Assembly: GCA_029215795.1 (NCBI GenBank) | Contig: JARDYH010000003.1 | Location: 94,892,609-94,956,608, forward strand | DNA length: 64,000 nucleotides | Direction: 5' to 3' | Source of the DNA: Anniella stebbinsi | Lineage: Eukaryota > Chordata > Lepidosauria > Squamata > Anniellidae | In this document: positions 10,918 through 22,759 of the stretch, in pieces | Layout: each line of letters begins with the position of its first letter | Position numbering within the stretch: position 1 is the stretch's first letter | Program-made: the position numbers and the translations under genes | Notes under the pieces: generated by a model | Databases searched by the model: none | What the model was told of the DNA's origin: nothing | The model's input: only the letters and a program-made list of their open reading frames with translations

Positions 10918-11110
10918 GGGCAGTGTGGTGCAAGGGACTGAGTGTTCGATTTGGAACTCTGCAGTTCCATTTCAAATCCCTTCTTAGCCATGATTCTCTC
11001 TTGATCACTCTCTGTCCTTTGCCCGGCCCACAGGATTGTAGGGCAGCATTCCCCAACCTGGATCTAGGGAAGATTAATAATAGGAAAGATTAATTAATAA
11101 CCTAGGGATC
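10918..11110 (+). mobile_element. Degenerate Sauria-like SINE
   Basis: A weak match to the copy at 8632: ggcagtgtggtgcaaggg, tcgatttggaactctgcag, ctcttagccatg-like and cccacaggattgtaggg. The tail carries two gatctagggaagattaataata units, a local duplication. Confidence 0.45.
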
Positions 11111-11724
11111 TAGGGAAGATTAATAATAATACTACGTAATGGCTATCTGCTGACTATACTCATCTGCCCCTAACACATGGTCAGCACCCCCATCAAGACC
11201 CCCCCCCCCAAAAAAAAGGAAAGCAGGGAAGAAGGAATTTATCTTTATATGGTCTTAAAACGGAACATAAATTTCTCTGTGTAAAAGCCAGGTTGTGCTA
11301 TGGCACCAAGTTCTTTCTATTTAGTTCTGTATCATCAAAAAAGCCAGATGTACATTGTACTAATTTTTGTAATTATCAACACAATCATGATTTGTTGGAG
11401 TCTAGACTCTAATCTCCTGTTTGGGAAGCAGAAACTCAAGACGTTCTTCCTCTCTCTAATGAGCTTTTCATACCTCCTGGCCAGCCTCCTAGCTACCTGC
11501 CATCTCATACCATTCCACAGAAAGATAAATGTCTGGCAGGTGATCAGATAGCTTTCAACCTGGTTTGAAACTATGTAAATCCCCCTTCTCTCAAAGGATA
11601 ACATGGTTCTGCATGATGAGATTAAACATCTAGGCCTCCTGCCATTGAGACTGGTGCCAGATTTCATGGAAGCACGCTGACCATGCCTTCCAGTGTAGTA
11701 AACATACAGATGGAAGGCCATAAC

Positions 11725-11830
11725 GACTCCCCTGCTGGGTCAGACTAGAGTTCCACCTGACCCAGTAACCAGCCAAGTGTCTCTGGGAAGCTCACAAACT
11801 AGATATGAAGGTGACAACCCCTCCCCCCCC
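11725..11830 (+). mobile_element. SINE-like relic
   Basis: The blocks ctgctgggtcagactagagt, caagtgtctctgggaagctc and acaaactagatatgaagg match a SINE type I recall from reptiles. The copy is degraded and its ends are unclear. Confidence 0.35.
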
Positions 11831-12644
11831 CATTATTTATTCCCTGCAACTTGTATTCAAAGATACACTGCCTTGGATCATGTAGGTTCTATTTTACTGC
11901 GTGATTAATAGCAACTAAATGTCCTATCCTCCAGATCACCTTCCGTTTCAGGTTTTGGTCTTGTAAGGATATTTAATTATTAATTCATCAACGTTTCTTC
12001 ATCACGGTTATAAGACTCATTCTGCTCATTATTGATTGTTTATTTGGGCCCAGGTTGAAACACTCCTGTGCCCATAAATCGATTTGCAACTGTCGGCTGG
12101 ACTTGTTCGCCAAATTCCTTTACGCTACCATGTAAAATAATCCTGCGCATATACCATATACATAGTCCTTGCCTGCCTGGTAGATATGTGCATGCAGCAA
12201 TTTGATGGAGCAGCAGTTGTGTTTGACCCATACTCTCACATATGCTCTGTAGTCTGGGCAGGGCGTTAATCCTGGTTTAGAATAAGGCAGATAGATGATC
12301 CTGTTGGGAGTACTGATTGCCCTCTTGGAATACTTCACTGGCCCTCTGAGGACCAGTCGCAAGCTTGTTTCTTTCTGTAATGCATTCATTGTCATCATCA
12401 TCATCACCACCACCACCAGCAGCAGCAGCTCATAGGCAGGTGAGTTCAAAGCAGACAGCCCACATGAAGCTGCGAAGTGGGGATGGGAAAGGCAAGATCA
12501 GCCTTCAGTCTGGTATACATGTTGTCAGTTCAGTTGCAAAGATGGAAGCAATCCCTTGTGTAAGATGCCCTCTTATATTATCTCTGCCTCCATCCTTAAA
12601 GTTGTCAATAGAGGTGCCTTACCTAACCTGGAACCCTGCAGATG

Positions 12645-12740
12645 TTTTGGACTACAATTCCCATCAGCTGCAGAAAACATGGCTGAATGTTGGTGATGAT
12701 GGGAGTTGTGGTCCAAAACAGCTGGAGGGCTCCAGGTCAG
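12645..12740. repeat. Hairpin repeat, gactacaattcccat type
   Basis: Left ggactacaattcccatcagc and right gatgggagttgtggtcc are complementary. Related copies are at 44925-44975 and 51240-51345. This is a common short repeat of reptile DNA whose class I do not name. Confidence 0.6.
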
Positions 12741-12765
12741 GTAAGACTGCAGAATCACTCTTGAA

Positions 12766-12976
12766 CAGTGGAGGCTGGTGACTCTGATGTCAGTGGGGCT
12801 ATGAATCTGCTCTGGGCTTCAGTCAGAACCAGTCAGGACTCTAAAGGAGCTATCCAGGGTGCTGAACCCAACCCCCAAAATAGGACCAACATCTTGGATA
12901 GCTTTTTTAGAAATCTGGCTGAAACGCAGAGCAGATTCACAGCCCCCCCTGACATCAGAGCCATCAGCCTCCACTT
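12766..12976. mobile_element. hAT-like MITE with CAGTGGAGG ends
   Basis: 211 bp with inverted ends CAGTGGAGGCTGGTG and CATCAGCCTCCACTT, and sub-terminal complementarity (tgatgtcagtggggct / agccccccctgacatca). The flanks CTCTTGAA (12758-12765) and CTCTTGAG (12977-12984) form an 8-bp duplication with one mismatch. It is noncoding. Confidence 0.82.
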
Positions 12977-13279
12977 CTCTTGAGCACACTGCCAGTGTTC
13001 ACCCACCCGAGGGCTAGCTTTAAACTATCAAACTCACCTTTTAGTTTGAATTGAATCAAGTAATATACAGTCTAACCAACTTAATGTTTTTTGTGATTCC
13101 CTGATGCGAACATAAATCTGCTCATAAAAGGAAAATAGAAGTCAGTGATCAATAGGTGCAAAGAAAACCTGAGACTCATAATTCAGTCCACCTCTATTTC
13201 ATATATGGCCCTTTCCATCTGAAATCAGACAGTCTCCTGCTTGCGACACCAAGCTCATGAATGTGTCCTTTGTATGCAG

Positions 13280-13373
13280 GAAGTCGCATTCAGATTTGAA
13301 ACTCAGAACTTGGAGTCCGGCAGATTGAAATGTCCTTTTGATCCTCAACAGCCTTTTGCGTCTGTCATGGCAG
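13280..13373 (+). CDS. SEMA3D: SEMA3D coding exon, Sema domain
   Basis: This exon is 94 nt, starts in phase 0 and ends in phase 1. It encodes [18 protein letters not shown] and then [13 protein letters not shown]. The block [20 protein letters not shown] is very close to SEMA3D as I know it and separates it from the other class 3 members. The acceptor tgcag ends at 13279 and donor gtaagat starts at 13374. The trailing G joins AT of the next exon to give Asp. The size equals the conserved 94-nt exon of this gene family. Confidence 0.94.
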
Positions 13374-13685
13374 GTAAGATTTCAGTTCCAGTGGTGATTT
13401 TGCACTCATCAATGCATCAGGCCACTAAATAATTGCTGTTGCTGTGAGACTGAACTATCAATCAGCAAGTTTAGATTTCCCTTCTGCATATGTATTGACT
13501 AGGAGGCCTCAGCCCCCACCTCCACCCCGATCTGCAACATGGGGATCATAATGCCAACCTATTTTACAAGGTTGTTGTAAGGATTACAACACAGTAATCT
13601 ATGCAGATCTTCTGAACCCTTAAAAATTGCAAGAATTTAGCCTTAAGTATTGTACTGCGTTAATGTAAATCCTAAATTCTCTTCC

Positions 13686-13713
13686 TTCCTTTCTTTCTTT
13701 CTTTCTTTCTTTT
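13686..13713. repeat. (TTTC)n microsatellite
   Basis: Six to seven TTTC-type units beside a minus-strand SINE relic. Confidence 0.9.
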
Positions 13714-14040
13714 TGTTTAAACTTATTTTTCGGCTGCCTTTAAGGGTGGAGCCCTCTCAAGGCAGCATAGAAGAGAAAAAAAAATGACACAAGGCAGATA
13801 CAATAAAAACATATTCAATAAACAATCTGTAACAACAAATGCCCAATAAAAACCATCACGTCCCTATAATCATAGCGTAAAATTTCACCCAGGACCATAA
13901 CTCTGTCATAGAGTACAGGCCTGAATGTCCTGGGTTCAGGGTCTGCCACCTCCAGTTGAAAGTGTCTCTGATAGTAAGGCTTGGAAAGGACCATGGTAGA
14001 GATCCCGGAAGATTGATACAAGACAGCTTTCTATATAAGG
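13712..14040 (-). mobile_element. SINE/LINE-tail relic
   Basis: On the minus strand the 3' end reads ctatgctgccttgagaggg and ccttaaaggcagccgaaaa, resembling SINE or LINE tails in squamates. The upstream part (ctgaacccaggacattc) is tRNA-like but heavily decayed. The class is uncertain. Confidence 0.4.
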
Positions 14041-14107
14041 TTCATCAGTGTATTGGAGAGACCTGCCTTTTGTAAGCAATATAGCATTCATTTCCAGTTC
14101 CTTTGAT

Positions 14108-14513
14108 TAGGGATGGACAAATCTATCCATTTCCAATTATGCTAGTTTCACATTTTACCAATCTTAAATTCATGGTATCCTCTTTTTGCATCTGTTTGCA
14201 ATTATTTTTAAACCTCTATACAAATATTTGTGCATGTTTCTGTGTACCTTTCTCTGAACGTATGTGTGTTTTATGCAGTCTTACATAATGTACACCTTTG
14301 CTAGCAATTTCTCCTTGTATAATTCAATATTTTCACTCATATATTGGCCTGTTAGTGAGCACTTTACCCTGCTATATGATTTCTTGTGTGCATTTTAAAT
14401 GAACCACAACATTCGGAGCAACACGAATACTGAAAGAAAATTGCGTTTCAATCTACGTATTGATTCAGGAAGCGGAAATGAGATTCTGTCCTACCTGGCC
14501 TCCCCCATCCCTA
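14108..14513. mobile_element. AGGGATG-family MITE-like element
   Basis: 406 bp starting TAGGGATGG and ending CATCCCTA. The flanks cctttgat and accttgat agree at 6 of 8 positions. The interior is AT-rich with tgtgcatgtttctgtgtacc-like strings. The length is nearly equal to the copy at 54997-55400. Confidence 0.65.
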
Positions 14514-15061
14514 ACCTTGATATATGTTTTGTTTTTATATGAATTTCAAAATAGTTGCTCATGTGAGAGAAATTCCTGTCAATTGTGAACTTGTAGCATG
14601 TTTAAAATCACAGCCTAATGGTGCTATCCTGTGTATGTTTTGACAGAAAAAAAGCCCTACAACTCCCAGCCTGAGACTATGGTTCTTGCATAGACCTCCC
14701 TTATCATTAATCCCAAATGAATGTGGTTTTGGCAGAGCGGTTCTCCTTGCATGTCGGCTGCCATGAAAACGTGGGTGGGAGATGATATTTATTTTTGGTT
14801 CTAGTCCCTGTCTAGAGTCATGGTGTTTCTCCCCACATAGTATTGCTTTTATCCTCTTCCTTTCTTGCTGGCGGTGATCTTGTGATTCACAGAGCATGTA
14901 GGTAAGCAGTGACTCACCAGCAGCATGGGAACCTCAGTCCCAAATGATTGGTATCTCTGGCCCAGCAAACAAAATCAGTGTGCGTGTCTCTACATCACCA
15001 GGAGCTTGCAGGTTAGGAATTCATAAGTTGTACGGAAGAGTGGATATGTTTGTTTTTGTTA

Positions 15062-15195
15062 GGGTACAATCCTATGCATGACCAGACAGAAAAAAGTCCC
15101 ACAAATCCCAGGATGCCCCAGCCAGCATAGCTGGCTGAGACATCCTGGGAGTTGCAGGACTTTTCTCTATCTAAACAAACATAGGATTGTGCCCC
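15062..15195. mobile_element. Hairpin repeat with gggtacaatcctatg ends
   Basis: The left end gggtacaatcctatg and right end cataggattgtgcccc are inverted, with inner arms gccagcatagctggc and cccaggatg / catcctggg. A half copy is present at 45104-45204 (gtgcatcctatgc, ctacaactcccagc) and a partial one near 14620-14680. Confidence 0.6.
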
Positions 15196-15888
15196 AAGGC
15201 ACTGAGTGGAAGTACAATATTACCCTATCTTCTTCCTGCCCTTGAATCATAGTTGGTGGAGTCAGATAGTTGCTGTCATGGAACATTAGACTAATCTCTT
15301 CACTCCAGGATTTACAAGGGCTACCTTTGCTACCACCATTGTTTCCTAGCCTCTGCCCATTTTCTGTTAACTCGCCAATCAAATTGTGGTCCTCGTGTAA
15401 GATAAGAAGGATGCACCGTGACATTTCTGTTTGTGGCAGAAAAGAAGGTATATTAAGTTTCTTTGAGGGATTGGTCACAGTGTGTGTATAAAAAGAATAT
15501 GACTAATGTCAGCCTTTATTCTCAGATAATGAGATTGATGGTTCCTAATCCTGACCCTGCCAAGGTCCAAGACTTCCATTATTTCATAAACAATAGGGAT
15601 TGTCTGGCTTGGGATGTTCTACCTCTTTTAAATGACCATAAAGAATTCTATAAAGGTTTCTTGGGAAATTCTCCTATTCTGCCTGTTCTTTGAGACAAAG
15701 GCGAAGATTTATTATAGTGTTTAGTAATTTTCTAAGATACATTGTCCTCTCTGAAATGTCACAAGGGAAGGATATTTCAGTGGCTGAGTTAATAAACGCA
15801 TAAAGTATCTAACAGTTAATTGCTGTAGTACAGTTACATTAAAAAAAATGAATCCAGTGTCAACGATTCTGGCTGGGACTTAGGCTAG

Positions 15889-16518
15889 GAGTAGACAAAA
15901 AAGGTGTTTACCTTAACAAGCAATAAACCAATCAAACAGCAAAGGAAGGAGTGATTGCAACACATTAATTTCCAGTATATACTGTATATAATATATTAAG
16001 TTACACACTTAAACAACATTAGCATGGCACAAGTATGTGCTATCAATCCCTTTAATACAAAACATTATATTTGTTAAAAATGACGAGTAAAATACTGGTC
16101 AAGTCAAATGCTGATCATAAAGTGCTGCTTTAAAACTGGCATTTAGGCAACTCAAGGAAGACTGAAATAGTTGCAAATTGATGAACTGGAGAGACACAGG
16201 CTATCTAATTTAGGGCATTCTATTAGAAAAAAAACTTTTATAGAAGACTCAACAAGCTGCCTTTGTCTTGGTCACTGAAGAAGATGACCTTGTGCGTTGA
16301 AACGCGTTTGACCAGCATTTTATGATCAGCATTTGACTTGACCAGTATTTTACTTGTCATCTTTAACAAATATAATGTTTTGTATTAAATGGGATTGATT
16401 GCACATACTTGTGCCATATTAATGTTGTTTAAGTGTGTAACTTAATATATTATATACAGTATATACTGGAAATTAATGTGTTGCAATCACTCCTTCCTTA
16501 ACTCTTTGCTGATTGATT
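15889..16518. mobile_element. Foldback element with central GAAACGCG motif
   Basis: The arms of roughly 200 nt are inverted copies. Left includes gaaggagtgattgcaacaca and ccagtatatactgtatataa; right includes their complements near 16440-16500. Flanking direct repeats GGGACTTAGGCTAG (15875-15888) and GGGACTTATGCTAG (16519-16532) match at 13 of 14 positions, suggesting a target duplication. The centre contains CTGAAGA (16275-16281) and GAAACGCG (16299-16306). The class is unknown. Penelope-like elements are a candidate because they combine inverted terminal repeats, variable target duplications and hammerhead motifs. Confidence 0.6.
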
Positions 16519-16862
16519 GGGACTTATGCTAGCAAGGTGGTTTTAGAACAGTATGTACTAAGGCAAGTTGGGCCAAACACCAAGCATGTGAGATCTACTT
16601 TGTGTGTTATTAGAATTCGGAGGCCCACCAGCCAAGGCCAGGTGCAGAATAGTGGCTGGGGAAGGGGGAGGGGGTGGAACCAGTTAAAATGGGTGGTTCA
16701 GAGGGTGGAGCCAATTATCTGCCTCAACTCAAAATACATACATCTGAGTTACAACAGATCAAGGATTCAGACAGAAAGGTCTACAAATGGCCAGCACATA
16801 GACTTGGCCAAAAGCAACTAATATTACTGAGGCTCAAACAATTAGTATAAGGCCAATGGCAG

Positions 16863-16901
<39 letters not shown>

Positions 16902-16929
16902 ATCTATCTATCTATCTATCTATCTATCT
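16863..16929. repeat. (ATCT)n microsatellite, one interruption
   Basis: ATCT units are interrupted once by atcatct near 16900. Confidence 0.97.
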
Positions 16930-16947
16930 TGCACTAGCACTTTTAAA

Positions 16948-17045
16948 ATATAAACTCCCATTTTACAGCTAGGGAACATTGAGACTCAGAGCTATACAAC
17001 TTGTCTATTGATCAGGCTAGTCACCAGCATAAGACTATAGCTATT
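16948..17045 (+). repeat. MIR-like core-SINE patch
   Basis: The sequence cccattttacagctagggaa followed by cattgagactcagagctata is similar to the conserved core and 3' part of MIR-type SINEs, which are old and shared by amniotes. The match is short. Confidence 0.35.
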
Positions 17046-18935
17046 TTGTTGCTGTTCTTGAACAATTTGGATTCAGGAGAAACTTTTAATTATCGACGGT
17101 AAATCATCCAGAGATCTACCAATAGATCCTGTGTGAATCAGCAAGACTTGAGATCACCAAGGTTCTCCAAATTCCATCCCAAAGCTTATTCTGACTTGAG
17201 CCTGTATCAAATTGTGGGCTTTTTTTTCACTTTTCGCATGCAAATCTAGGCATATTTTCCCAAATGTATACTTCGGTTGTACACATCTTTGAAATGTACA
17301 CATTCTTCTCCCATTGATTAAAGCATACAGTTTTCAAATGTATGTGTTTTTTCATGCACATTTTTCAAATACACAGCATGCTGTGAAATATATGCGTACT
17401 GTAGAACTCTACTTTTTCTTTTCTTTTTTGCATCTGCAAATCACGTTGCAAGTTTGGAAATGTACGAACTTTGACTGCGTCCATGTTTTGTCCAGAAGGT
17501 GTGAACTGGTTAAATCCTTATCAAAAACAAACTGAAACTATTTTCTCATCTGTACCTCATCTAGATCTGCCTCCCCCCCCCCCCACTGCCCGGTCCCCAT
17601 GCTAAGTCTTCAGAACCCTCATCAGATTCAGAACAGAATATGGGTATGCAAGAACTGCCCCCTCCTTCATGTCTGAGGAGGCAGTCTGAGGCCTTTGGAT
17701 TGGCCAGGTAAGGGAAGAAGGCCAAGCTGTTATTTCGACTAGGCCTAGCAGACAGAGGCATTTCTTCTGTTTATCCCTGAGCTCTGGCTCTAATTAAAGT
17801 TCCCAGCTTCAGTTCCAGAAGGAAAGGACCTCTCTGTGTTGCGAAAATACAGATTCTTTGTCTGGATTTGGGTACCGGCTGCTTGTGGCCTTGGCCAGGC
17901 CCTGACATCCAATTAGTCAGAGCCAGCTGAAATTAAAGCCCTCCACATGACAACTGCCATCACATAATGAGCTGGTTTATTATTGTGTAGTAGCTCACAA
18001 TGTGGTTTGCTCAGCTTTGTCCACACCACCACAAGCATCTGGAATGGCGGCTTCTGTGCTTTATAGTTGGACAGCAACTTTCTGCCACCACTTACCGCTG
18101 GAGTGACTTCAAACAGGCTCAATGTGACAGTGGTAGAGGATAAACTTTAATCTTCAGCTATTTATGTATGGACTAGTTTACCACAGAAGTGGTGAGAACA
18201 AACCGGGGAATGCCCAAGAGAACTGCATTTCAAAGGGACTTGATTTGAGGGCTGGTTCACACATGCAAAGGGTACACTTTCTTCATGCCAGCTCTTTGTG
18301 GCACACATGGACAAATTCCAGTGTGAACTGGGTTGTTTGTGGATGCAGCCAGCACTGTGGCCAGATGCAAAGAGGGATGGAGATGAGTTGTCACAGCCCA
18401 GGAGGGCTTTGAAAATTGAAGGAGGAGACAGAGAGACTAGGAACAAGTGCAGAAGATAGTCAGTGATATGCCCCAACATAAATTTCACTGAGGAGGAGAA
18501 TCCCAAGGGACTGTGGACCCCACTTCTTAAGCTCCTCCTGTCCACAACTTCTGACTCCGTGATTCTTCTCCAGAACCTCCTGTAACCCAACAGAACACCC
18601 TTCACCACCCTGCCAAGCTTAGGATCTACAAGAATCTCCCAACCTTCCCATAGAACATGCCTGCTTCCTACTGGGAAGTGGAATGCCAAGGGATACAGAA
18701 AAATAAAGAAGAAGGAGAAGACAGAATTAAGATAGTAAGCTAAGAGTAAAATGAACAACACAGGAAGAGGAAATGGCATGCTAACAGTGCAGACCAGATT
18801 TGAGAACTCCAGCCAAAGGGGAATAAAGGTTCCTCTTCTTGTAGGTGTTTGCTTTTAAAAAATGAATGTAGCATTTTTCCCTTGGGCAACACATGCAGAA
18901 GAGGAGATGTGATTGAGAGGTTGTGGAGAGAGCCT

Positions 18936-19330
18936 TGCCACTGTCATGATCAGGCTTGCTCTCCCTAGTGTGGGGGAAGGGGTTCCAGGGGGTCAATCAG
19001 ACTCAGAATCCAAAGAAAAATAAGGACCAGAAATTTACCAGCCCACACAGAAAGCAGGGGAGGAGATTCTTCAAGGCTCTTCAGGAATCAAGGCTGAATC
19101 TTCCAGGAGCTTATCATCTGCATTCTCTCTGATAAGCTCCTGGGAAGACTCATCCTTGACTCCTGAAGAGTCTTGGAGAATCTTCTCCCCTGCTTCCTGT
19201 GTTGGATGGTAAATTTCTGGTCCTCCTCCTTCTCCTCCTCTTTCTTCTTTTGACTCTGATTGAAACCCCAAATAACCTTCACCCAAACTAAGGAGAACAA
19301 GCTGGATCCTGATGGCCACATACAGTGGCA
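18936..19330. repeat. About 395-bp imperfect palindrome
   Basis: The two arms of nearly 200 nt are complementary around a short loop at 19117-19129. For example, ccaggagcttatca pairs with tgataagctcctgg, and ggaccagaaatttacca with tggtaaatttctggtcc. The outer ends tgccactg and cagtggca also pair. It is probably a MITE-like or head-to-head duplicated insertion. No flanking duplication was resolved. It could form a hairpin in RNA. Confidence 0.75.
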
Positions 19331-22269
19331 GTGATGCTTTTTAAAAAGTCCAACCCACCCCCCAAACCTATGAATTATGATTAGCGAACACCTCCCCAAA
19401 TATAGGAAAACTTTTTTGAGCCTCCTATAGCAGTAGAAAATCCCCACCACCACTTTTCTGAGGGCTGAACAAATTCCCAAACTTGGTGGAGGGATTTTTG
19501 TGGTGCTTTTAGGTTTTTTTTCCCCTGTTAACACAGTGATCAAACCTGGCAAGAGATCAAACCTGAGACAAGATTTCCCATCCTGTAAAACAGCCACCGT
19601 AGCTGTTCATGGAATTCTTCCAGAACACCTGCTGTTTTTGGGGGAGGCTCTAAAGCAGATAGTTAATTTAGGATTAAATTGTTAAATGGTCATTTTAATG
19701 AGGCAGTGTGAGGTTAATCCTTACTGCATAACAAGCTGCATTGGCCAAAATTCCATCTTCTGTATAACTATTAATGATAGAGGAGTCCTATCTACCTTTA
19801 GAGATTCCAGTGGTGGTTATGACACATTCTTTCCAGTTGTTGCCAACCTCCTGGCACCAAAGAAATTGAAAGTCTTTTGGCGTTGCTTGAAACTTCTTCA
19901 GATGTTTTGCCTGAGTCAGAACTTGCTGTACCTGGTAACAGTTTAGAAGAATCACATGGAGGAAAGAAGATGTTTAAGTCAGTTTTGGGAAAGGAAAGGC
20001 AACACTCAGTGGTGTAGTGAAGGCAGGGCTTGGGGGGTTGACGTCCTGGGAATTATTGATTAGCATGGATGATGAAGTCATCTGCCATCCCCACAACCCT
20101 GCCTGTATTTTCCCTGAACTTAGCTAAAATCTTCACAGCTGGGTGGGGCGGGATGGATTTTCCCAGCAACAGTACTTCGTTGTGAGCTATCCCAGCGGCA
20201 ATCAAAGTATTTTGGAGATGTGACAGACTTGAATGGGATAGTAACTTCCATTAGCTTGTCAAAAGACCTGCTCCTGGTGAAGATGATCACTGTGAGAATT
20301 AATTTGTGGATATGGCTCAAGACAGCTACCTGCGTTTTTAAATTCCTCTTGGCGCATGGCCTTTTCCATGAGTGCCTCCACTTAAAATTTGCCACTACCC
20401 CACTGGCAATGCTTACATGAACATTTTGCCTATTTTAAAGCCTCCCATTTTCGACATGACTAAGTGCACCCAGGGATATGCCACCATAACCTTGATGTTC
20501 ATCTTCTTTTAACAATATGGGTTCTCCAAGTGCTCCATAGGAAATAACAGATGTGGAGGAGGATCAAAGGACACACCAAGTGCTGAAAGGCCCTTGTCAT
20601 CAGAGGTTAAAGTAAGGATGGGCTGTTTCTTTTAACCCTGCTGATTTATCAGTCACAGAGTGTGCCTGTCAGTTAGCAGACATTAATTACCATTCATTCT
20701 TCATTATGACTTCTTTCTTTCTTTCTTTTTTTTAACCTTTCAGAGTGTGTTGGCAAGGCTGCATGATAAAGTAATGTTGTCTGAAAACTGCCAATTTTTA
20801 TTAACTGGCCCTGTTTATTTCCAAAAATAAAATATGGCAGAAGATACAGCATGTTAATACATACTTTGAAATATATTATCTAAAGAGGTGATACTAAAAT
20901 CATGGTTGCTGCTGAAAACAGCATCTGTAGGTCTATCCCCTCCTCCCTATCAATAGGGAAAAAAATACTTTGTGCGTATTCTGCATCCCTCCCCCCTCCT
21001 CACTCCTGTAATAACACACTGGCAGTAAAAGATACAATATTGGTATACAGGTAAGTTTTGCTAGCTCTTACAAAGGGGAAAATAAAACACACAATGGCTG
21101 CTTTGAATATCACCCTCATTTTTACAATCACATCTGGTTTGGCCCTAAGTATCATGTAAGGCTTCGGGAAAGCAAGAATTTGGAAGTTTTCAATAAGATA
21201 AAAAGTATGCTGAAACTATTTGTTCTGCCATTATAGACTGCATGTATGGGTACTGGTGTGTTTGTGTGATGAGAATATATCAACAGATGCCAAGCAAGAA
21301 ATTCTAGAATAATTTGAAAGCAATAAGATCAAATATGTATATGAAATAAGCAGGGATAATGCTACTTTCTTCTAGACAAATTGTTGAGTGGTATTGCCAT
21401 AAGCATAACACATTTTTAATATTACTACTCAATCCGAGCTATAGAATGGGCAAGGACTGGCATTTGATCCAACAATTAAACTATTTTCAACTCTTCTGGT
21501 TTTAAAATGCTGGTTCAGGTTTTCAGTATCAACTGATTTAAATGAAAATAGATGTGTTAGTTTGTTGAAGCATAAATAAGAGTTTTGTGGCACTTTAAAA
21601 ACCAAACTAAATATCCAGCTAAACATGCATAGCGGAGCTATGTGTGATACTTTTATTAACCTTTGTGTAAGCATGTGTGGATCTGATTTGGATTGAGTCC
21701 ATGGTACTCTAGATTGGAACCATGATGGGATTAAACCTCACCCCCCTTTGCTTCCCAATGGAGACTTCTCTTCTCACGGGGGAGAGATTTCAGAGGAAAA
21801 AAAACAGATGTGGGTAGGTTAATCTCTCCCCCAGAGTGCCATGGTCCCAGTCTGAATTGGGGCCATGTGTGCTCACACAAATGTAAATAAAATGATCACA
21901 CATAGCTTCACTATGCAGAATTAGCTGAACATTTAATTCGGCCCTTAAAGGCTAATAAATTTACTGTGGCATAAACTATTACAGTCCACTTCAGTAAGTG
22001 GTGACTCAAAACTCTTTGTTGTTTTTGATTTAACAAATACTACTGATTCATAGTATGTTCAGCCACAATGTCTAAAAATAGAACCTTTGCATGCAGGAAC
22101 AGTATGTCTCTAAATCCTGGGGATTAAACATCTTCATGTCCAGGTTGTGAGCTTCTGCAGAAGCATTTGCTGGCCACTGTAAAAATAGACTGCTGGAATA
22201 GATAGTCTGATTTATAAAAAAGCAGGGTTTATTTTAGTTGAAGTGCATTAATTTCAGGGTGTAAGACTA

Positions 22270-22505
22270 TGACCCTGTTCAGATGACATGCTGGTCTTGT
22301 TGACCGTAATAAAATTTTATTATTATTATTGTTATTGTTCAGATGACACACTGTTAAGCATTTTGAGGTAAACATTATGGCTTAGCATGTGAACCATTCC
22401 TAACCCTGTTGGCTACAAAACCACAGTTTAGCCATGCTCACTAACCATTTTCTGCAAAAGGTGTAGTGGCCTAATCATGACTTAGTGTGTTGTCTGAACA
22501 GGCCC
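22270..22505. mobile_element. Diverged MITE-like element (second of three related)
   Basis: It starts gaccctgttcagatgaca and ends gtgttgtctgaacaggcc. The string ttcagatgaca recurs at 22277 and 22338, the two copies being separated by an ATT-rich stretch. Confidence 0.5.
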
Positions 22506-22630
22506 AATATTTGCTGTGTCTAAGACCACACATCTGCATGTTTCTTTAGGGATTATCCATACAGTAAAAACAACAACACTTGTATCTGTATGCCATGGTT
22601 TGAAAGAATGCCTTACACTTTCTATTGCAG

Positions 22631-22759
22631 ATGAATACCTTTACTCTGGAACTGCCTCCGATTTCCTTGGGAAGGATACCGCATTAACACGTTCTCTAGG
22701 CTCATCGCAAGACCACCATTATATCAGGACTGATATTTCTGAACATTACTGGCTCAGTG
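22631..22759 (+). CDS. SEMA3D: SEMA3D coding exon, Sema domain
   Basis: This exon is 129 nt, starts with two bases completing Asp, and ends in phase 1. It encodes (D)[17 protein letters not shown], then [17 protein letters not shown] and ISEHYWLS. The [12 protein letters not shown] and IRT...W motifs are conserved in class 3 semaphorins. The [21 protein letters not shown] wording fits SEMA3D specifically. The acceptor ctattgcag ends at 22630 and donor gtaaga starts at 22760. No stop or indel is seen. Confidence 0.94.

Larger units (their letters stand above)
13374..22630 (+). other. SEMA3D: SEMA3D intron
   Basis: This 9.3 kb intron holds a minus-strand SINE/LINE-tail relic (about 13712-14040), an AGGGATG-family element (14108-14513), a hairpin repeat (15062-15195), a foldback element (15889-16518), an ATCT microsatellite, a MIR-like patch (16948-17045), a second AGGGATG-like patch (about 17230-17570), a long palindrome (18936-19330) and a diverged MITE (about 22270-22505). 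The stretch 19340-22260 shows no gene or recognised complete repeat apart from fragments with a gtggcac/cataaact block near 21.6 and 21.95 kb. Confidence 0.75.

Noticed and set aside
18162..18779. 205-codon minus-strand open frame
   Set aside because: Its hydrophobic start is followed by low-information sequence with no motif I recognise, no splice context and no neighbours. It is the length expected by chance in 64 kb of mixed repeats.
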